Assembly (NCBI RefSeq): GCF_032884065.1
Contig: NW_027063379.1
Span: forward strand, 620,001-684,000
Origin: Artemia franciscana
Lineage: Eukaryota > Arthropoda > Branchiopoda > Anostraca > Artemiidae
Direction of reading: 5' to 3'
DNA: 64,000 nt
The notes under the pieces were generated by a model. The model had not been told where the DNA came from, did not search any database, and saw only the letters and a list, made by a program, of their open reading frames with translations. This document shows, in pieces, positions 21,048 to 32,006 of the stretch (positions are counted from its first letter, which is position 1; every line of letters begins with the position of its first letter). A program made the position numbers and the translations under genes.

Positions 21048-22205
21048 AAACACGGAATATTGTATTGACTGTTTAAAAAAAAACTATTAGCAGCCTATTC
21101 CAAAAATATTATTAGCAACCTCTGCAAATAAAATAATATATCCTAGGCTGCTTCGTTCACTGCGTAGTTCTAAGTCTGCTGCTGCTTTCTTTTAGAAACA
21201 CTTTGGGGTAACTAGTCTAGTATAGGTAGCGCTGTGAAAAGAAAAACCCGAGGAATAATCGAGATCATTCGATATCACGTCATTTTTTAATAGTGTTTCG
21301 AGCAGTGGTTCCGAATTTTTTTTTTTTTTACTCACAGACCAATTTTTATTCTAAGAACTTTTTCACGATCCCAGCCTCACTAATTAACTACAAATAAGGA
21401 AAAAAGGAAATTTTGAATCTTAATGAATAAATGGTAGACAGAGACGTAAAAATAAAATATTGTTGGGGAGAAGTATTTATTGAAATTATAATTTTCGTTT
21501 TAAAATAAAATAAATGAATGACTTTAAAAAAACCAATGGGATAATTCAAGGGTAATTATACTTCAACCAATATTTGTAAACATTAAATATAAATCTCCAC
21601 GAGTTTAATGGGCAGTCAGCACTGAAACAACTCAAAATCAAATAAGAAGACGGATAAGCAATTAACACCTTTTGTATCCATAATACTGCTTATAAATTTT
21701 GATTGATTTCGAAGCCTATTTCTTGCAAATATTTATGTAAATAATTTTTTATTTGTAATTTAATTGTAAATCCATTTTTTGTAAATATTTTTCGTAATAA
21801 TTTAGCATTTCACGGTTTTTTAAACGATGTTAGTGAATCTCCTCCTTCTCGGTATAAAATTTACTAGGGAATCCTCCCCAGTCGAAAAATGTCCATGCAA
21901 TTCAAATTACAAAATACAATATTTAACAATGGATAAATTTTATAGCCTATGGCCTTATACACAAGAATTGATAGGGGTCATGTGATTCCCAAAGGCAATA
22001 ATATCTATTTAAAAAATTTATCAGATATTTGTGGGAAAAAATAGGTGTGAAAGAGGGACTATTTGACTTTCAATCTCTTTGGTCATAGGCAGTGCCCTTA
22101 ATATACGGAATAGCTTCTGTTCGCTTTAAAATTGATGTTGCTTCTTTTGAAATATTTTAGTTGAATGTTTCTAAGTATTTAGCATCTCACCATTTTTCAG
22201 AGGAT
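21048..22205 (+). repeat. Dispersed repeat copy 2 with the empty hAT site
   Basis: This is a close paralogue of 6658-7718 plus 18162-18270. At 22081-22105 it reads GGTCATAGGCAGTGC followed directly by CCTTAATATACGG, with a single GGCAGTGC and no hAT. Similar stretches of about 60 bp (20988-21047 and 22206-22265, containing TTTCCCC..AACATATCTGATC) flank it. They differ at several sites and look like neighbouring array units rather than a clean target duplication. Confidence 0.92.
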
Positions 22206-22617
22206 GTCAGTCTGTCTTTCCCCAAAACATATCTGATCAAAATTGAAAGAGAGCTATTTTGTTTAGAATTTTTGAAAGGTCCAGTAATTATGTCTATGGG
22301 GATGTCCACCACCTCAGAGTCCTCAGGACAAGGGCTGTAAGTTAGACAAATTGTTCATTGTTCAATTCTAATTAAGATTAGAATCTTATCATTCTAATCA
22401 AACGGCCGTTGTGTTTCAAGAATTTTTCTCAAAGATATAGGATATAAAGTCAAAATTTAGCCTAAAGAGCAAAATCTTGTGGAAGGGACAACTCCTTTCA
22501 TATGCGTAATAATTTCTTTTCGTTTTAAGTTTTGATGATTTTCCTTAATTTTTTTAAATTTTGATTTTTGATCGTTTTTAAATACCGTGAAATCGGACTC
22601 TCTCTTCATGAAAAATT
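22206..22617. repeat. Family E scrap and spacer
   Basis: 22206-22345 resumes family E. 22380-22430 (TTCTAATCAAACGGCCGTTGTG) matches 27955-28005 in the same orientation. 22490-22545 is an end scrap of the family A palindrome (TTTCTTTTCGTTTTAAGTTT). No gene is present. Confidence 0.6.
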
Positions 22618-23031
22618 CCAATACTTGTGTATTATACGTCACTCACTCGGGTTTACGATTTGTAAAATTGGAAAAGAAACCGGTTTCTTTGTTAGTTTCT
22701 CCGTTACTTTAGAACCAAATGTTGGCTCTATATTTGCAAATTAGGGAGGGGGTAGAGCATGGCGGATCTGCATGCAAAATGTGTTAGGTACAATTATTCT
22801 ACATATTATGAAGTAAGAGTTGTCTTCTGACTTCAAACTTTCGAAATACTCTACCCCCCCTCCACATTGTCTGCAAATATATAGCCCAAATGATATATTT
22901 CCTATCTATTCTGTCATTTGTCTTTGTATAGTCTCACGCCAAGCTGACAGAAACTAACAAAGAAACCGATTTATTCTTTGGTTATGCACTTCGTAAACTT
23001 GAGTTAATGGAGCATATTACACAAGTACCAA
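22618..23031. repeat. Family C foldback element, about 414 bp
   Basis: The ends are inverted copies: AATACTTGTGTATTATACG with CACTCACT..GGTTTACGA on the left, and CGTAAACTTGAGTTAATGG..ACACAAGTACC on the right. The interior also folds, with CATGCAAAATGTGTTAGG, CATATTATGAAGTAAGA, C-runs and TATATAGCCCAAAT. It has no coding capacity. Its best relative is 27426-27829. Confidence 0.8.
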
Positions 23032-23104
23032 AATTTCATTCCCCTACGAAAAATAGAAAAACAAAACTCAAATAAAATTCTAAATTCGCAAAGCCTTATT
23101 TTTC

Positions 23105-23270
23105 ATGGGGGGAGGTATTTTCCACGGGAGGATAGCGGATGGGGGTGTTTTACGGAGGTATTTTCCGCGAGGGGAGGGGTACTTTCCACGGGGGGATTTT
23201 CCGGTGGGTATTTTCTACGAAGGGGTATTTTCCTCGCGGGTGGGAATATTTTTCGGGAAGGAGGTTTTTA
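23105..23270 (+). repeat. GGGGTATTTTCC minisatellite
   Basis: Degenerate units of about 17-25 bp are built on GGGTATTTTCCNCGNGGG. The complement of this array is at 27135-27357, and in both places it lies about 75 bp from a family C element. The glycine/phenylalanine-rich frames here are translations of the repeat. Confidence 0.85.
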
Positions 23271-23480
23271 AAGCGCAAAAGACGGCATGGCAAAATTACT
23301 TGCCGGAATATGTGCATTGTCATTTTGAAGACTAGCAGCTCCTTAGTAGTTTTTCATCTATTTTTGTTTCAACATAGTTTTTGAAAAATTTTAATTTATG
23401 GCCTAGCAGTGCATCTGTGCAATAGTTGAAGTAGCAGTAGCCCTAAGAGTTGCAAATAAACCCTCTTAGCGCTCCTGACC
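23268..23480 (+). repeat. Family F block, copy 1
   Basis: It contains AAGACGGCATGGCAAAA, CTTGCCGGAATATGTGCATT and GAAGTAGCAGTAGCCC in the same order as 33605-33790 and 45560-45800. Confidence 0.8.
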
Positions 23481-24090
23481 TACCCTTTGGACATCCAGAT
23501 TGCAACTAATAGCTTTTTATTTAGTTCCAAATAGCCTAGCACTCCAACAGTAGTAGCAGTAGTTTTAGCTTAGGCATTAGCATTAGTAGTAAGCTGAAGA
23601 GTATCATTTCTTGAGTTTTAATAACAGTTGCATGTCCTAATAGTGTCAATAAAATAACCTGAGCCCTTTCTTAGATATCACTGATGCACCCTTTTGATAA
23701 ACGGCAAGCACACAGTTTGTTGTGTTTTAGCTACACACCTCCTTCAATATTTTTTATCTTGTTCTCCCTCCATAAAAAAACGCCCTCCCCTCACGGGAAA
23801 CACCTCCGTCATAAATTTCTCGAGCGTAAGATACAATCCCTCTAACCATAAAATCCTCCTGAAAATTTCCATTTAACTTACTTTAATTTGAAAGAGACGT
23901 AAATTTCTGATGGTTTTGTGATCACTCCAGAAATCCCCCCTTCTGTGGAAATATTTTCTGGGAAATCGAACCAGCTGAAAATTCTCCCGGGCAATTCCCT
24001 CAAAACATCTTCAAATGTAGAATGGAGTTGGCAAAGAGAAAGCAATACAAATTAAAAGAATGAAGTAAAGGAATTTTGTCAAATCCCCAG
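23481..24090. other. Unassigned spacer with minisatellite-like scraps
   Basis: Unrecognised sequence. 23760-24000 has dispersed GAAAA/CCTCC motifs reminiscent of the GGGGTATTTTCC arrays in complement. Confidence 0.4.
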
Positions 24091-24790
24091 TCTAAAATTT
24101 CCCCATAAAAGTCCACCCTAGTTGCCCTCCATCACTTTTGACTCTTAAAAGGGAACTAGACCTATACACTTTCATTCCAATGACCCTCCTCTTACGTTCA
24201 AAGGACCATCCCTTCCATAAAAACCTCATACGCCCCTGGGTTATAACCTACAGCCCTTGCTCCCAGACTCTGAGGAGTTTTGTCAGCCCCAAAGGCTTTG
24301 CAACGTGATCTTTGCACATTTTTTTTTTTTAGCAGATTCTATCGGATTCATTTGGGGAAAATGAATCCGAAGAGGGGGGCATGGAAAGAGGGGAGAAGAG
24401 GGGGTTTCGTTCTTTGGGCATGGAAGACGGGGGGGGGAACTGGCCTCCGATCATTGACTCGTAAAAAAGGCACTAGAATTTCTCATTTCCAATCCGACGA
24501 GCCCCCTCCAAAGTTTATTGGACTAACATTTCTACAAGCTTAAATGCCCCTGGGTAATAACTCAAAACTCTTGTCCTGAGGACTGTAGGAGGGGGGTTGT
24601 CATGCAAAAAGACATAATTTCTGGACCTTTTAACAAAGCCGAAAAAATATTATTTTAAATTTTGATTGGATGTGTCTAGGGAAATGATGACCGTGGGAGG
24701 GGGGACTGGCTTTCCTCCAATCACTTTTGATTATCAAAAAGGACTTTCAATTTCGAATTGGCTGAGTCCGTTTCAAAGTTTCTGTCATAA
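24090..24790 (-). repeat. Family E, minus orientation
   Basis: TTGCCCTCCATCACTTTTGACTC, CCTTCCATAAAAACC, CCCTGGGTTATAACC and GGACTGTAGGAGGGGGG appear as complements of the 18.6-21.0 kb units. Two to three units are visible. Confidence 0.7.
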
Positions 24791-25002
24791 CTACTTATAC
24801 TACTTATAATACTACCCTGGTCTAAAAAAAAAGCAAAAAAAAAAACAAATAAATAAACACATAATACATTGCGCCCGTATTGCTCTAGCACTATTGCGCT
24901 GCCTATGATACCAATAGCATAGGTCATAAAGGCCCGCTATCAGCAGATAAACAAAATACAAATAATATATTAAATTTTAATTTAATAAACTTACATTTTC
25001 AG
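24791..25002. other. AT-rich spacer
   Basis: Nothing is recognised. It ends in a pyrimidine-rich TTACATTTTCAG that could act as a splice acceptor at 25001-25002. Confidence 0.4.
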
Positions 25003-25239
25003 GACATTCTCGATTTTCCCGATGAATCCGTGAGCTCAGCTACGAAGAAAATAAACGTGTCAGTCGATGTCCATTTCAGCGTTCCGGATACACCTCCCGT
25101 ACCCCCCTCAATGGGTCCCAATGTAGTTCTAGGCAACACAAAAACTTTGCTGAATTTGTTGATTTGCGTATTTTTTGTGTCAACTTCTCGTCGACAGATA
25201 GGTCGCAGGTTCAGCATTCAATCAGGAATTCCTGATTAA
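25003..25239 (+). CDS. Candidate host exon, unrecognised
   Basis: A frame of 78 codons plus a stop stays open from directly after an acceptor-like TTACATTTTCAG (24991-25002) to a TAA at 25237-25239. Local base composition is close to even, unlike the AT-rich surroundings. The N-terminal part is polar (DILDFPDESVSSATKK) and then proline-rich (SVPDTPPVPPSMGPN), followed by a hydrophobic LLNLLICVFFV stretch. I recognise no domain. The opposite strand is also open for 72 codons, so the strand is not certain. It could be a chance frame in a GC-richer island. Confidence 0.25.
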   Translation, partial: DILDFPDESVSSATKKINVSVDVHFSVPDTPPVPPSMGPNVVLGNTKTLLNLLICVFFVSTSRRQIGRRFSIQSGIPD

Positions 25240-25424
25240 AAAAAAAATAAGATACTTAAACTGCCCAATGTGACAAAATGCAAGTGGAGTCAAATAAATA
25301 AAGCAAGATGAAAGCACTATAGATATACGAGTACATGCGCTGAAACACAAGAGAATCATGGCAAAATGCAGAGGGAATACCCAGGTAGCATTTTCCTAGA
25401 TAACTAACTGGAGAGAGAGAAACA
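25240..25424. other. Short spacer
   Basis: AT-rich; nothing is recognised. Confidence 0.4.
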
Positions 25425-25690
25425 TGTTAAGAAAACAATTCTTACTTCATAATATGTAGAATAGGCATAGTTAACACACATTACACGCAACCTCGCTATA
25501 CTTTATCCTCGACCCCCCCCCCCTCCTGATGTACGAATATATAGCCCAAATTATATATATTTCAAACTAATCTCGCAATTAGTCTTTCTTGCAACACATT
25601 TTGCATGCGGAATCAACATACTTTACCCCCACATCCCTAATATACAAATATACAGCCCAAATTTGTCTCTAAAGTATTATAATTTCATTA
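25425..25690. repeat. Family C foldback, partial copy
   Basis: It contains CATAATATGTAGAATAGGCATAG, ACACATTACACGCAACC, a C-run, TATAGCCCAAATTATATAT and TTTTGCATGCGG as in the 22.6 and 45.0 kb copies, but its outer ends are not both present. Confidence 0.65.
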
Positions 25691-25969
25691 CATGTTGGTA
25701 TTTTTCATTAGGATTAACCCAGCTTCATTTGTTGAGTGTTTGCCATACAATATATAAGTGCTCAAATGAATCCCAAATTCTTGCACAGATGACTTTAGGA
25801 AAAGGGGGCTAGGGTGGAGGCTAATTTCCCTCCAATGTCTTAGGTCACTTAAAAGAGGTAACTTAAAAAAGGTTTAGTGCTGCTCCTTAACCTGGAAACA
25901 TTCAGTTAAGGAACTCTGGAGCAGCCAGATTTCCTGGAATTATTTAAACAACCATCAGAAATTAAATTA

Positions 25970-26355
25970 ATTTTTTTTAACGAAAGAAAGAAGCAACATT
26001 AAAACCTAAAACGAACATAAATTATTACGTAGGCCTATATTAGAAGGTTTACTCCTCAAAAATACCTCGCTCTTAACACAAAAATTTGAATTCTGTCCCA
26101 ATTCTCTGACCCAACCTCACCTTCTCATCTTCACTTATTCCTAGCCTTAGTGACTTAGTTTTCTTACCATAATTTTCAAGCCTATTCTGGCACCCTGAGC
26201 CCGCAAAACCTCTAACAGTTCAATTATTTTGCTCACACTTTCATCAAGGATGCTTAAATCATCAGTATAATACCCCCCTCATATACGTAATAATTTCTGT
26301 TCGTTTTAAATTTTAATGCTGCTCCGTACTTTCAGTTAAAAAAAACTTTTTTCAT
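25970..26355. repeat. Family A terminal palindrome with foreign DNA in the loop
   Basis: The left arm at about 25970-26090 (GCAACATTAAAACCTAAAACG, CTCGCTCTTAACAC) and the right arm at about 26273-26355 (CATATACGTAATAATTTCTG, CGTACTTTCAGTTAAAAAAA) belong to the palindrome seen at 4.6 and 44.5 kb. The normal loop is replaced by about 180 bp from a reverse transcriptase. Confidence 0.75.
26091..26269 (-). pseudogene. LINE RT scrap, RTE-like, around the catalytic box
   Basis: Read on the minus strand from 26269, the fragment begins at the catalytic box (YTDDLSILDESVSK) and continues with ELLEVLRAQGARIGLKI and, after a 1-base loss near 26163, KTKSLRLGISEDEKV. This order (YxDD, ELLEVLR, GLKINxxKTK, LGISE) is well known from LINE reverse transcriptases of arthropods and other animals; RTE-like is my best guess. 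Only about 60 residues remain. It sits exactly in the loop of a family A palindrome. Confidence 0.75.
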
Positions 26356-27134
26356 TTAATTGCTTAAAAAAATACAAATGAATATGATTTATCAGTTTAA
26401 TATACACGTAAGGATTTCTATTTCTTAAAATCTTAATAATTTTGTATTTATTAAACTTATAAAAGTAAAAACATTAAAAAAAAGTCAATAAAGTGCAAAT
26501 TATGTTCTTTCCTTGAAAAGGCATAGGAATTGTGACCCTATTCATGTTAATTTCTGCTCATTTTGAGTTTGACTCGTTTATTATTGCAATTATTATAATG
26601 TATTATTGCAGATTATTGTAATTGAATAAATAAAAACAAGTTTTTTTTTCAACTGAAAGAAAGGAGCAACATTAAAACTTAAAAGAAACAGCGAAACTTA
26701 AAACGAGACTTAAACGAGCACCCATGCAATAAGTGAGTTTCTTTGTTGTTCAAAAGTGGGGATTGCAATTTTTACGAATCAGGCTTCAACAATTCCAAAT
26801 GTGTATTTTCATATTTATCCGACTCCATTTTCAAATAGTTTCAAGCGCTTATTTATGAATTTGTTTAAATTTGTTTTTAAAACGACCTTTTTCAGTTAAG
26901 AGCAATGGTAATAATAGTTGGTATTTCCCACTGAGTTACAAATGGCAATTTTGTACCACCGTTTTTAAAAAGATACTTAAGAAATATTACTATGGGCCGC
27001 GGGTTGCTCTATAATTTTGTAGCTATTGCATCAACCGAAGACTGGCTTTTTGCGACTGTACATATTCAAATTTCTATTAAATCAAATTTGTTTACGCTGT
27101 TTTCATCAGTTGGGAGGTGTATACCAATTTTAGC
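26356..27134. other. AT-rich spacer
   Basis: At 26635-26700 there is a scrap of a family A palindrome arm (AACTGAAAGAAAGGAGCAAC). Otherwise nothing is recognised. The short frame at 26992 has no domain. Confidence 0.45.
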
Positions 27135-27357
27135 TCTAGGCGTTCTTTCCCCCATGGGAAAATATTCCCCCTCCCCCCGATAAAAATACCCTCCTGGAAA
27201 ATCCCCCCAAAAAAGAAAAAACACCCCGTTGAAAATAATCCCAGCGAAAAATACACCCCTTTGAAAACACCCCCCCCCCCCCTAGAAAATTGCTCCACGG
27301 AAAATATTCCTCCAATAAATACCCCCCCCCCTCCCAGGAAAATACTCCCAACGGGAA
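27135..27357 (-). repeat. GGGGTATTTTCC minisatellite, minus orientation
   Basis: GGAAAATAC units separated by C-runs complement the array at 23105-23270. The C-runs reach 13-14 bases near 27275. The frames on both strands are translations of the repeat. Confidence 0.85.
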
Positions 27358-27425
27358 ACAAGCCTTTACGAATTTGAGAATTTTATTTGAGCTTTGTTTT
27401 TTATTTTTTGTAGGGGGGAGGATTT
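27358..27425 (-). repeat. Linker between minisatellite and family C
   Basis: This is the reverse complement of 23031-23100 (CTCAAATAAAATTCT, ACCAAAAT), showing that minisatellite, linker and foldback travel together. Confidence 0.75.
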
Positions 27426-27829
27426 TGGTACTTGTGTATTATACACCAATCACTCAAGTTTACGCTGCTTAAAACTCGAGAAAAAACTGGTTTCTTCGTT
27501 AATTTATTTCGGTTTAGCATGAGACAAAACAAAGACAAGTGACAGAATATATGGAAAATATATAATTTGTGCTATATATTTGCACATAAGGGAGGGGAGT
27601 TTTTGGACTGTTTGAAGTCAGAAAAAATTCTTCGTTCATAATATGCAAAATTTGTGTACCTAACACATTTTGCACACACACCCACTGTTCTCCCCCCCCC
27701 CCGATGTGCAAATAAAAAGCCCATATCTGTTTTTAAAGAGACGGAAAAAAAACTATCGAAGAAACCGGTTCGTTCTTGAATTTTACACATCGTAAACTTG
27801 AGTGAGTGGCATATAATACTGAAGTACCG
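27426..27829. repeat. Family C foldback element, about 404 bp
   Basis: The inverted ends are GGTACTTGTGTATTATAC..CACTCAAGTTTACG on the left and CGTAAACTTGAGTGAGTGG..GAAGTACC on the right. The interior carries TGTGCTATATATTTGCACAT and its partner ATGTGCAAATAAAAAGCCC. It is the minus-orientation partner of the 22.6 kb copy. Confidence 0.85.
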
Positions 27830-28635
27830 GAATTTTTGGTGGAGAGAGTCGGATTTACCGGTATTTTTTAAAAGATCAGAAATTAAATTTTAAACAACTT
27901 CCTGCTCAAGACCTCGCTCTTTACGCTAAAATTGTAAAATTTTAAAACAAAGCTTATTATTCTAATTAAACGGCCATTGTGTTTCAGGAATTGTTCTTAA
28001 GGAATTAAGACAAATTGTCAAAAGTTTAGAGTTTAACTTTAGTTAAAACCTTAAGTCAAAACTTTTAAGAGTTTAACAAGTTCAATGTTCTTGCTTCTTG
28101 TGTTCCGTTTTCACGATAATAACAGTATGCCCTTTTGCGTTAGTAATCTTATAAAATAGTTCCCATTGGCCCATGGGCCACTTTTCAAGGCTCGTTTTCA
28201 TGGAATAAACAAAAATCCAAATAATGCATTAAATTAAATCTTAATAAGGCACATTTGTCTGAAAGCCACCACACTTAAGTTCTCTCGAGATTTTGTATTG
28301 CGAACATGAGACAATAGCTAGTTTTCGTGGTCTATATACCAGACAATATTAGTTTCGGCTCGGTGGGAAACCACAATTTAGCTATATTTTAATTAAAGGT
28401 ACTTATGTGTTATATAATACACACTCGAGAAGTGAGGTTTGGTAAATGCTAATGATAAAAAATGAAAATACAATATGCCTACTTTAGTAACAAAATTAAG
28501 AAAACTACAACGAATAATTATAGAAGGGCGTAGTATACTGCAATATATACTGCCCTGAGCGTATAATATTAGATACGTAACCTAAACTAACCTAAACCCA
28601 ACTAAATATTTAATGCAAATATATATACAGTGTAG
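27830..28635. other. Unassigned AT-rich sequence
   Basis: 27955-28010 matches 22380-22430 in the same orientation. AACCTAAACTAACCTAAACCC near 28575 is a short telomere-like scrap only. No gene is seen. Confidence 0.45.
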
Positions 28636-29500
28636 TCAAACAGTTCGTGGTAACGGATCCGGATCGCTCCGTAAGGAGCGATCCGGCTCAATAGTAACCA
28701 AAACTCTAAAAAATTAAATTTTGATACCAATAGCTACATCAAAAGAATCGCATTTTAATGCTGATTTTAAATATATAAGTTTCATCAAGTTTAGTCTTAC
28801 CCATCAAAAGTTACGAGCCTGAGAAAAGTTGCCTTATTTAGGAAAATAGGGGGAAACAGCCCCTAAAAGTCGTAGGATCTTAACGAAAATGACACCATCA
28901 GATTCAGCGTATCAGAGAACCCTACTGTAGAAGTTTCAAGCACCTATCTACAAAAATGTGGAACTTTGTATTTTTTGCCAGAAGACAAATCACGCGTACG
29001 TGTTTTTTTTTTTTTTTTTTTTTTTTTTTTTCTTTTTTTTTTTCAGGGATCATCGTATTGACCAAGTGGTCCTAGAATGTCGCAAGAGGGCTCATTCTAA
29101 CAAAACTGAAAAGTTCTAGTGCCCTTTTTAAGTGACCAACAAAATTGGAGGGAATCTAGGCCCCCTCCCACGCTCATTTTTTTCCCAAAGTCAACGGATA
29201 AAAATTTTGAGATAGCCATTTTGTTCAGCATACTCGAAAACCATAATAACTATGTCTTTGGGGATGACTTACTCCCCCACAGTCCCTGAGGGAGGGGCTG
29301 CAAGTTACAAACTTCGACCAGTGTTTACATATAATAATGGTTATTGGGAAGTGTACGGACGTTTTAAGGGGGATTTTTTTGGTTTTGGGGGTATGTTTGA
29401 GGGGAGGGGGCTCTGTGGGAGGATCTTTACTTGGAGAAATATGTCATGGGGGAAGAAAAATTCAATGAAAAGGGCGCAGGGCGCAGGACAAATCTGGTCA
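28636..29500 (+). mobile_element. Family A element, 5' part
   Basis: It starts TCAAACAGTTCGTGGTAACG. The CAGTTCGT..ACGAACTG palindrome is damaged here. The copy then carries the AGGAGCGATCCGGCTCAATAG segment, CATCAAAAGAATCGCATTTT, ATCAGATTCAGCG and a T tract of over 40 bases (28999-29043), then the GAGATAGCCATTTTGTTCAG and TGGGGATGACTTACTCCC blocks. It ends near 29500 without the palindromic part. A T-rich internal tract of variable length is shared by all the longer copies. Confidence 0.85.
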
Positions 29501-29822
29501 CGTTAGAAGAAAACGTCAAATTCAGAGCTTAATATACAATGCTGGGTGTTCGGAGCCTCTCTATTATGGAGTATAATTTGAAAATAACACAACTATACGA
29601 GCGATAAAACATATATACCACAACCATAACTCAACTAACGAAAGAACTGCTAAGAGATAACACAACTATAAAGCGAAAACAGGTGAAAACTAATGGGAAA
29701 ATAAACGAACTAAGAGGTGGAAGGGGCCCAGAGAAAAAATATAATCCTTTTCCAATTTTGAGCCTAGCTCCCGCAAAGGAGTAATAATGTCAGAAGCCCC
29801 GAAATACCGAATTATTTTCTTT
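29501..29822. other. Unassigned spacer between two family A copies
   Basis: AT-rich; nothing is recognised. Confidence 0.4.
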
Positions 29823-31125
29823 AAAACAGTTCGTGGTAACGAACTGTGGTAAGGAGCGACCCGGCTCAATAGTAAACGAAACTCTAAAAAACGGATTTTT
29901 TATTCTAAAATATACATTAAAAGAATCAGATTTTTATGCTGATTTTAAATACATAAGTTTCATCAAATTTAGTCTTTGTCATCAAAAGTTACGAGCCTGA
30001 AAAAAATTACCTTATTTTAGAAAATAGGGAAAAACACCCCCTAAAAGTCACAGAATCTTAACGAAAATCACACCATCCCATTCGGCGTGTCAGAGAACCC
30101 TATAGCAAAGTTTTCAAGCTCCTATCTACAAAAATGTGGAATTTCGTACTTTTTGCCAGAAGACAAATCACGGGTGCGTGTTTATTTGTTTGTTTTTTTT
30201 TTGTTTGTTTTTTTCCAGGGGTCATCATATCGACCAAGTGGTCCTGGAATGTCGCAAGAGGGCTCATTCTAACGGAAATGAAAAGTTCTAGTGCCCTTTT
30301 TAAATGAACGAAAAAATTGGAGGGCACCTAGGCCCCCTCTCATGCTCATTTTTTCTCCAAAGTCGACAGATCAAAATTTTGAGATAGCCATTTTGTTCCG
30401 CATAGTCAAAAACCTTAATAACTATGTCTTTGGGAATGACCTACTCCCCCACAGTCCCTAGGGGAGGGGCTGCAAGTTACAAACTTCGACCAGTGTTGAC
30501 ATATAATAATGGTTTTTGGGAAGTGTACAGTCGTTTTCAGGGGATTTTTTTTTGGTTTTGGGGTGGGGTTGAGAGGAGGGGGCTATGTGGGAGGATCTTT
30601 CCTTGGAGAAATATGTCATGGGGGAACAGAAATTCAATGAAAAGGGCGCAGGATTTTCTAAAATTACTATAAAAAAAACAATGAAAAAATAAACATGAGA
30701 AAGTTTTTTTTCAATTGAAAGAAAAGAGTAGCATTGAAACTTAAAACGAACAGAGATTATTACGCATATGAGGGACTATAAAAATACTTTAGCATAAAGA
30801 GAGAGGTATTTAGGAGGAGATAAATACCTCGCTCTTTATGCTATAATATTTTTAGTAATTTCAACTATTTATTCTACGGCCTTTCTGATTCAGGGGTCAT
30901 TCTTATAGAATTGGGACAAAACTCCCAATCCCTCCGCAATCCCTCGCTCTTTACACTAAAGCTTTTAATTGTTTTAAAAAGCAGAATTGTGGCAAAGAGT
31001 CAAACTTTAGCGTAAAGAGCAAGGGATTGCGGAGGGGACAATCCATTTCATATACGGAGTAATTTCTGTTCGTTTTAAGTTTTAATGTCGCTCCTTACTT
31101 TCAGTAAAAAAACTAGTTTTTTTTA
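29823..31125 (+). mobile_element. Family A element with palindromic 3' end
   Basis: The TC is lost at the start, but AAACAGTTCGTGGTAACGAACTG is intact. The body has the T-rich tract at 30180-30213 and the CTTTGGGAATGACCTACTCC block, then the 3' part with nested palindromes. A 21-bp stem (30792-30812 with 30821-30841, one mismatch) contains CATAAAGAG/CTCTTTATG, and a further CTTTACACTAAAG and CTTTAGCGTAAAG pair lies at 30950-31020. Confidence 0.85.
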
Positions 31126-32006
31126 TGTAATTTCCTATAAGACCGGGGTAAATGAAACAGAAACTTACAATAGCGGAAATATAATGTACACAATTCAGCC
31201 AGATCTTGTCTTTTTTTTCAGGATAGGTGAAATACCAGATAGGAAAAGTATTGAATGGTCGCAAAAACTACTGTATAGCAATGCAAGCGCATTTCGATAA
31301 TAATGACCACGATTAGCTACTATTTTACCATAACCCGCTTTAAGTTTTCTTTAATATCAAACAATTCGTGGTAACGAACTGGAGTAAGGAGTTTTTGATA
31401 AAATATAATTTCTTCCATATTATTTAGAGGGGAGTTAATTGTCACATAAGAGAATTTAAAGACAAAAAAAGATAGCCTAATTTAAAGATGCTACTCCTTT
31501 AGTTTTTCCTTCTGAAGAGTCGCAAATCTACAGCGTTACCAATATCAGTCCTTGGTACTTATATTCGGCTAAATATTTCCCATGCATTTATTGATTCTCA
31601 AATTTGTCAGTCGGTTCAATTTACAGGTAAACCGGTTTTAACAAGGTTGACGCTAACAAAGGTAGGCTATATTAACAGCATCCAAGATAAGAAAAAAGGC
31701 ATCATCTTAGAAGATCCATACTGAATTCGCGATTAACAGCAATTATTATATTTGGAAAGAGCATTTACACATATCTGGTCCGATAAGTGGTCTATAGATT
31801 TGTGAATAAATGAATCAATTATTTTCGCTTGACAAACCAACTTCAATTTCCACAACAAGTGAGTTAAAACAATCTTTAATGGAGGCAAATGAAATTTAAA
31901 AATAAATATATAAAAACTTCGGTATAAACAAAGATAATGAGACAATTTTTATGAATCCAATGAATTATGAATTAATGTAATGAGAAATAACTGGCTTTCC
32001 TTTGAA
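31126..32006. other. Unassigned AT-rich sequence
   Basis: 31357-31392 is a 36-bp stub of the family A start (TCAAACAATTCGTGGTAACG). Nothing else is recognised; the minus-strand frame at 31733-31945 has no domain. Confidence 0.45.

Noticed and set aside
20988-22265. About 60-bp flanking repeats as a target duplication of repeat copy 2
   Set aside because: The two flanks differ at several positions and resemble neighbouring family E units.
23105-23384. Glycine/phenylalanine-rich frames
   Set aside because: They follow from the GGGGTATTTTCC minisatellite; the complement array at 27.1-27.4 kb gives similar frames.
28575-28610. Telomere-like AACCTAAACTAACC, also near 54965
   Set aside because: Only two or three imperfect units; no array of the arthropod TTAGG type.
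28999-29043. Long T-run as an assembly fault
   Set aside because: T-rich tracts of varying length occupy the same place in other family A copies, so it is biological, although its exact length may be unreliable.
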